Shown one piece after another: positions 59,787 to 64,000 of a stretch of DNA of 64,000 bases (its first letter is position 1; every line of letters starts with the position of its first letter). The notes under the pieces were generated by a model, which was not told the DNA's origin, made no database searches, and saw only the letters and a list, made by a program, of their open reading frames with translations. The stretch spans positions 553,594 through 617,593 of the forward strand of contig KI911459.1 in NCBI GenBank assembly GCA_000514715.1, given 5' to 3'. Source of the stretch: Streptomyces sp. CNH099 (lineage in GTDB: Bacteria; Actinomycetota; Actinomycetes; Streptomycetales; Streptomycetaceae). The translations under genes were made by a program, and so were the position numbers.

Positions 59787-60365
59787 TCAGAGGGCGAGGA
59801 GCATCGCGACCATGCCGGTGCCCAGGCAGACGCGGCAGGCGCCGCCCAGCTCCGGCCGCGCCGCCCAGCCGCCGCCCGCGGCCGCCGCCGGCACCGCCGC
59901 GCTGGGCACACCCGCCCCCGGCACGCCCGCGCCCGCGGCGACCGGCCGGAGGCCCCGGTGGAGCACGTACAGCACGTAGTACGCCAGGAGCGCCGCGGTG
60001 ACGAGCGGCGGCCCGGCGGCGGCGCCGTGCCCGCCGTGGTCCGCCACGCCCATGGCCACCGCCATGTACACCATCGCCAGCGCGCCGAGCGCGTGGTGCA
60101 GATGGTGCCGCGCGGCCCGCGGCGGCAGCAGGGCCCGTACGAACGCGGCGCCGAACACCGCCGCGAACACCACCGGCGGCCACGCCGCCGGCCCCGGCGG
60201 GTCCGCGGGCAGCGCCATCGCCGCCATCCCCAGCCCCATCAGGGCGTCCCCGGCGGCGCCGCGGCGCTCCTCGGCGGCGAGGGCCCGCATCCGCAGCAGG
60301 CACAGCCCGCCGACGGCCGCGCCCAGCACGGTCAGCAGCAGGCCGGCGAGCGGTGGTCCGTGCAT
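59787..60365 (-). CDS. DUF5134 membrane protein
   Basis: A 192-aa membrane protein starting MHGPPLAGLLLTVLGAAVGG. About five to six hydrophobic helices are apparent, with a His-rich loop (ARHHLHHALGALAMVYMAVA, ADHGGHG) and a C-terminal helix ending CRVCLGTGMVAMLLAL. This matches the actinobacterial DUF5134 family, often found beside M56 genes. The clustered His and the Cys pair suggest metal (possibly copper) binding, which is inference. Confidence 0.78.
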   Translation of the reverse strand: MHGPPLAGLLLTVLGAAVGGLCLLRMRALAAEERRGAAGDALMGLGMAAMALPADPPGPAAWPPVVFAAVFGAAFVRALLPPRAARHHLHHALGALAMVYMAVAMGVADHGGHGAAAGPPLVTAALLAYYVLYVLHRGLRPVAAGAGVPGAGVPSAAVPAAAAGGGWAARPELGGACRVCLGTGMVAMLLAL

Positions 60366-60535
60366 CCGCGGGCCCCCTCGGACGACGACGGCGTCGGCCC
60401 CGCGGCACGACTGCGGGGACCGGCCGGCGCCGGCCCGGGGCGCAGGGCGCTTCCGGCGGAAGGCTGCCCGCACCCGTGCACCCGCACGCGAGCGCACGGG
60501 TGCAAGGAGGGCGCAGGGGAGCGCGCGACGGCGGC

Positions 60536-61219
60536 TCAGGCGGTGAAGCGCACCGTGTGCTTCATCCCGGGGAAGTCCGTCACGACGCCCTGCAGGCCCA
60601 GGCCGCGGGCGAGCTTCAGCTCCTCGGGAGTGTTGACGGTCCAGGCGATGACCCGCAGCCCCGACTCGTGCGCGAGGTCCGCCAGCTCCAGCGTCAGCCG
60701 CCGGATGTTCAGCGACAGCGTCCCCGCGCCGACCTCGCGGGCGCGCTCGACCACCCCGAGGCCGTAGTGGCTGGCGACCAGCACCCGCGGCACGTCGGGC
60801 AGCAGCCGCCGCAACTCCGTCAGCGCCTCGTCGTGGAACGACAGCACCTCGACGCGGCCGGCGAGGTCGTGCGCGGCCATGGCGTCGGCGAGGGCCTGGG
60901 CGGCCGCGGCGTCCTTGATCTCGACCTGCAGCCGGCCCCTTACCGCCTCGACGACCTCGTCGAAGGTCGGCACCCGCTCGCCCCGGCCGGCGTCCAGCTC
61001 GCGCAGCTCGGCGAGCGTGAAGTCGGCGATCGCGCCCTGGCCGTCCGTCGTGCGGTCCACGTCGGGGTCGTGCATGACGACCAGGTGGCCGTCCTTGCTC
61101 AGATGCAGGTCGAGTTCGATGGCGTCCATGCCCTCGCGGTCCGCGCGGACGAACGAGCGGAGGGTGTTCTCCGGCTCGACGCCCATCAACCCGCGGTGAC
61201 CGATGGTCAGAAATGACAC
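60536..61219 (-). CDS. Glycerophosphodiester phosphodiesterase
   Basis: A 227-aa TIM-barrel GDPD. I use the GTG at 61219 because GGAGG lies 11 bases upstream; longer reading frames add a low-complexity leader. Catalytic residues are in IGHRGLMGVEPENTLRSF (His, Arg, Glu), AIELDLHLSKDGHLVVMHD (Glu, Asp, His) and VEIKD. It hydrolyses glycerophosphodiesters to glycerol-3-phosphate and an alcohol. No signal peptide, so cytoplasmic. Confidence 0.92.
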   Translation of the reverse strand: MSFLTIGHRGLMGVEPENTLRSFVRADREGMDAIELDLHLSKDGHLVVMHDPDVDRTTDGQGAIADFTLAELRELDAGRGERVPTFDEVVEAVRGRLQVEIKDAAAAQALADAMAAHDLAGRVEVLSFHDEALTELRRLLPDVPRVLVASHYGLGVVERAREVGAGTLSLNIRRLTLELADLAHESGLRVIAWTVNTPEELKLARGLGLQGVVTDFPGMKHTVRFTA

Positions 61220-61564
61220 TGCGCTCTCGCCCTCCGTCGGCGGTCCGTCACAGACTGGCGCAAAGCCTAGGCCAATTCGGGGAGATCGACACCGGTCGTG
61301 CGGCGTCCTGACGGCGGGGCGCGGCTGGGCCGCGCGCGGGCCGGGGGCGGGGTCACCCGGAGGTGGGTGTGTCCTCCCGGAGGCCCGCTCTGACCCTCGT
61401 GCATCGAGGAGAACGGGAAGGACCAGGGGGTAAACCTCTGGTCGCCGCAAGATTTACGCTCCGTACCCGTGGACTGCGCAAGACTTCCCGGAGGCCCGCT
61501 TGAGGGAGATCGTCGGACAGCGATACGGTAGAGGGACAGGAAGTTCTTAACGTAGGAGTGGTCC
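61220..61564. other. 345-bp intergenic region between GDPD and DUF6421
   Basis: No gene is supported here. It holds a 15-bp direct repeat, TCCCGGAGGCCCGCT, at 61375-61389 and 61486-61500, and CGCAAGA near 61446 and 61476. At the right end lies the DUF6421 promoter and a GTAGGAG ribosome binding site. The spacing suggests a regulated, structured leader. Confidence 0.6.
61500..61529 (+). promoter_or_regulatory. Promoter of the DUF6421-SDR-threonine aldolase operon
   Basis: TTGAGG (61500-61505), 18-bp spacer, TACGGT (61524-61529). The second copy of the 15-bp direct repeat ends at the first base of the -35, so a regulator could bind there. Confidence 0.6.
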
Positions 61565-62974
61565 ATGACGGAAATTCTTGCTTCCGCGACAGCGGAAGGT
61601 GACGTTCTGTCCGCCGCGGACGCCCCGCGCATAGTCGAGCACCCCGCCTGGGCGCGGCTGAAGGCCGCCGTCGAGGAGATCCGCCCCTGGCAGTCGAAGG
61701 ACGGCTCCGTCGACTTCGAGGCCGAGGGCGCCCCGGCGCGCTCCGCCGCCGAGGACGCCGTCGAGCGGGCCGCCGCCGCGGTGCGGGAGCTGTCCCCGCT
61801 GGTGCCGCACGACGCCGCCTATCACGACGCGGTCGTCGCCGACCTGGGGAAGTGGGCCGCGAACGGCTTCGGCGTGCCCGACTTCCTGGACTCGGTGCTC
61901 GCCTTCCACCCCGCCGGCCACCGCGCCGACGGGCTGCAGCACCTCGTCGTCTTCCCCATGTACACCCAGAACGGCAACCCGGACCGCAACTTCGAGGCCG
62001 TGGTCATCCGCGTCGTCTGGCCCGGCTGGCTCGCCGAGCTGGAGCGCACCCGCTACGACAACCCCATGTTCCTCGGCATCACCTTCGAGGACTTCACCTC
62101 CGGGTACGACACGAACTCCGCCGTGCTCTTCCCCGAGACCATCGCCATGCGCGAGGTTCCGCCGCGCTTCACCTGGGGCGCCATCTTCTGCGACCGCGAG
62201 GCCGCCCGCTTCCGCCGGGTCAGCACCGCGGCCGTCGAGGCCACCGGCCTGGAGCTGCCCGAGGACGCCCGCGGGCTGCTCACCGACCAGGAGCGGGCCC
62301 AGCAGGCCTTCGTGCTGTGGGACATGGTCCACGACCGCACGCACAGCCACGGCGACCTGCCGTTCGACCCCTTCATGATCAAGCAGCGGCAGCCGTTCTG
62401 GATGTACGGCATAGAGGAGCTGCGCTGCGACCTCACCGCCTTCCACGAGGCCGGCAAGCTCGCCGCCGACGGCTACCCGCAGGGCCGCGACGTGCAGTAC
62501 ACGGTGCTGATGGACCGGCTGTTCCGCTTCCCCGTCACCGGCGAGCGCAACCGCAACTACGACGGCCTCGGCGGCCAGCTGCTCTTCGCCTACCTGCACC
62601 GGCACGACGCGCTGCGCTGGACCGACAACCGGCTGTCCGTCGACTGGGACCGGGCCCGCGAGGTCACCGGCCGGCTGCGCAACGAGATCGAGACGCTGTA
62701 CCGCGAGGGCATCGACCGCCCCAAGCTGGTGCACTGGTTCCGGGCCTACGACCTGGTCTCCGCCTACCTCGCCCCGCACCCCGGCTCCACCTGGGCCAAG
62801 GGCCCCGACGCCCTCGACCTGGACAAGCCGCCGCGGAAACTCGTGGACGACGTGCTCCCCGACGAGTTTCCCCTCAGCATGTTCTATGAGGCCCTTGCCA
62901 AGAAGCTGCGCAAGGTGATCGAGTCGACCCGGGGCATCACGGCCGAGAGCGCCGAACTGGCGGAGGCCGCGTGA
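61565..62974 (+). CDS. DUF6421 family protein
   Basis: A 469-aa soluble protein of the actinobacterial DUF6421 family, unknown function, with GTAGGAG before the ATG. The sequence has no signal peptide or membrane segment. A conserved His cluster, WDMVHDRTHSHGDLPFDP (His256, His260, His262), followed by MYGIEELRCDLTAFHEA with two Glu and one His, looks like a metal site of the HxxxH type and suggests a hydrolase or oxygenase-like enzyme. The family usually sits next to an SDR and a threonine aldolase gene, as here. The next gene can start at a GTG overlapping its stop. Confidence 0.85.
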   Translation: MTEILASATAEGDVLSAADAPRIVEHPAWARLKAAVEEIRPWQSKDGSVDFEAEGAPARSAAEDAVERAAAAVRELSPLVPHDAAYHDAVVADLGKWAANGFGVPDFLDSVLAFHPAGHRADGLQHLVVFPMYTQNGNPDRNFEAVVIRVVWPGWLAELERTRYDNPMFLGITFEDFTSGYDTNSAVLFPETIAMREVPPRFTWGAIFCDREAARFRRVSTAAVEATGLELPEDARGLLTDQERAQQAFVLWDMVHDRTHSHGDLPFDPFMIKQRQPFWMYGIEELRCDLTAFHEAGKLAADGYPQGRDVQYTVLMDRLFRFPVTGERNRNYDGLGGQLLFAYLHRHDALRWTDNRLSVDWDRAREVTGRLRNEIETLYREGIDRPKLVHWFRAYDLVSAYLAPHPGSTWAKGPDALDLDKPPRKLVDDVLPDEFPLSMFYEALAKKLRKVIESTRGITAESAELAEAA

Positions 62975-63015
62975 CGGACCCCGCCGTCGGTAGGGCAGCC
63001 GAGGAGGAGAGCGTC

Positions 63016-63801
63016 ATGAGCCCCGGGGCACACGGCAGGAACGGAGGCGGCGGTCCGCTGGACGGAGCGGTCGTCGCCGTGGCGGGCGCGGCGGGACCGG
63101 CGGGCCGGGCGACGCTGCGGCGGCTCGCCGAGGCGGGCGCCACCGTCGTCGGCTGCGACGCGGACGCCGAGCGGCTCGCCGAGGCCGTCGCCGCGGCGCG
63201 GGAGGCCCGCGGCGGCGCCCCCGTCACGGGCGACACCGTCGACCTGCTCGACCCGCACGCCGCGCGCGCCTGGGCCGGGCGCATCGAGAAGGACCACGGC
63301 CGCGTCGACGGCCTGGTCCACCTCGTCGGCGGCTGGCGCGGCTCGCGGTCCTTCGCCGACACCGACCTCGACGACTGGACCGTGCTGCACGACCTGCTCC
63401 TGCGCACCGTGCAGCACACCTCCCTCGCCTTCGACGAGCCGCTGCGGCGCAGCGACCGCGGCCGCTACGTGCTGGTCAGCGCCGCCGGCGCCAGCCAGCC
63501 CACCGCCGGCAACGCCGCGTACGCCGCCGCCAAGGCCGGTGCCGAGGCGTGGACGCTGGCCATGGCCGACGGCTTCCGCAAGGCCGGCCAGGCCGACGAC
63601 CCGGCCGGCCCGCCCGCCGCGGCGGCCATCATCCTGGTGGTGAAGGCGCTGGTGAACGCCGCGATGCGGGAGGCCAAGCCGAACGCGAAGTTCGCGGGCT
63701 TCACCGACGTGGACGACCTTGCCGGAAACATCGCGGACGTCTGGGACAGGCCCGCGCAGGAACTGAACGGGACCCGCCTGTGGCTCACACCCCAGCCGTG
63801 A
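63016..63801 (+). CDS. Short-chain dehydrogenase/reductase
   Basis: A 261-aa SDR. I choose the ATG at 63016, preceded by GAGGAGGAG seven bases upstream; a GTG at 62971 overlapping the DUF6421 stop would add 15 residues. Nucleotide motif VAVAGAAGPAGRATLRRL (the glycines are partly replaced by Ala), then CDADAERLAE (NAD-type acidic residue) and VDGLVHLVGGWRG. The catalytic Ser-Tyr-Lys is SAAGASQPTAGNAAYAAAKA. Coupled to the threonine aldolase gene by GTGA. Confidence 0.88.
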   Translation: MSPGAHGRNGGGGPLDGAVVAVAGAAGPAGRATLRRLAEAGATVVGCDADAERLAEAVAAAREARGGAPVTGDTVDLLDPHAARAWAGRIEKDHGRVDGLVHLVGGWRGSRSFADTDLDDWTVLHDLLLRTVQHTSLAFDEPLRRSDRGRYVLVSAAGASQPTAGNAAYAAAKAGAEAWTLAMADGFRKAGQADDPAGPPAAAAIILVVKALVNAAMREAKPNAKFAGFTDVDDLAGNIADVWDRPAQELNGTRLWLTPQP

Positions 63802-64000
63802 CCGCGCCGACCACGACGGCCGGCGGACCCCCGGGGCGCACCGACGCCAAGCGCCGCCACGACCCGGCGGTGCGCGGCTTCGCCAGCGACAACTACGCCG
63901 GCGCGCACCCGGAGGTCCTCGCCGCCCTCGCCCTCGCCAACGGCGGCCACCAGGTCAGCTACGGCGAGGACGACTACACCGCCCACCTGCAGCACGTCTT
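63798..64000 (+). CDS. Low-specificity L-threonine aldolase-like PLP enzyme, N-terminal fragment
   Basis: The first 67 residues of a gene that runs off the right edge. The GTG at 63798 overlaps the SDR stop. After a short disordered leader, AVRGFASDNYAGAHPEVLAA and GGHQVSYGEDDYTAHLQ match the start of threonine aldolase/beta-eliminating lyase family enzymes of fold type I, which use PLP to split threonine or another beta-hydroxy amino acid. The PLP lysine lies beyond the window. In-frame GTG at 63780 is an alternative start. Confidence 0.85.
   Translation, partial: MTAPTTTAGGPPGRTDAKRRHDPAVRGFASDNYAGAHPEVLAALALANGGHQVSYGEDDYTAHLQHV

Noticed and set aside
1..64000. Prophage, transposon, integrative element or secondary-metabolite cluster
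   Set aside because: No integrase, transposase, phage structural gene, PKS, NRPS or terpene synthase was found, and base composition is even throughout except in short control regions.

Overview
The window is high-GC DNA (roughly three quarters G+C by eye). It has strong GC bias at third codon positions, many GTG starts, four-base ATGA/GTGA stop-start overlaps and rho-independent-like hairpins without long U tracts. Together with the gene content (secreted S8 and S1 proteases, TAT-exported proteins, DUF5134, DUF6421, NamZ, lutABC) this points to a streptomycete or close relative, on what looks like a chromosome arm or metabolic region. I see no rRNA, tRNA, CRISPR array, prophage, transposase or obvious island boundary.

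Layout. 1-10 kb: the N-terminal end of an ABC exporter, an L,D-transpeptidase lipoprotein, a GH109-type Gfo/Idh/MocA protein, a MarR regulator followed by a fused FAD/Fe-S dehydrogenase, a divergent ABC exporter, a macrodomain protein and a DUF2071 protein. 10-18 kb: secreted hydrolases (HNH nuclease, S1 protease, a large S8 protease with a divergent LuxR-type regulator), then an alpha/beta hydrolase convergent with an autoregulated-looking TetR gene. 18-24 kb: a two-component system preceded by a perfect 16-bp inverted repeat, a membrane glycosyltransferase and a NamZ-like muramidase. 24-41 kb: a large L-rhamnose locus (below). 41-48 kb: an FAD oxidoreductase, a YjbQ protein, a PEP/pyruvate-type phosphotransferase coupled to a membrane protein, and a haloperoxidase-like protein with an altered active-site motif. 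48-61 kb: mostly housekeeping or accessory singletons (HAD hydrolases, beta-helix protein, lactonase, CbiX-like protein, sugar kinase, uracil-DNA glycosylase, BNR protein, TetR, DUF402, nucleotidyltransferase, PAP2, M56, DUF5134, GDPD). 61.5-64 kb: a tightly coupled DUF6421-SDR-threonine aldolase operon running off the end.

The most coherent system is the rhamnose locus. Two divergent transcription units start from a 240-bp control region that holds two promoters, each with a LacI-type 12-mer at its predicted transcription start. Leftward: rhaI (isomerase), rhaEW (aldolase/lactaldehyde dehydrogenase fusion), rhaB (kinase), then lutA-lutB-lutC, all overlapping by 4 to 22 bp except the last pair. 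Rightward: ABC importer (ATPase, two permeases, binding lipoprotein), mutarotase, a secreted BNR_4 beta-propeller that I infer to be a rhamnose-releasing polysaccharide lyase, an AraA/FucI-like isomerase and the LacI regulator. Read together this is a pathway from an extracellular rhamnose-containing polymer to DHAP plus pyruvate: release, import, anomer conversion, isomerisation, phosphorylation, aldol cleavage, oxidation of lactaldehyde to lactate, and LUD/Fe-S oxidation of L-lactate.
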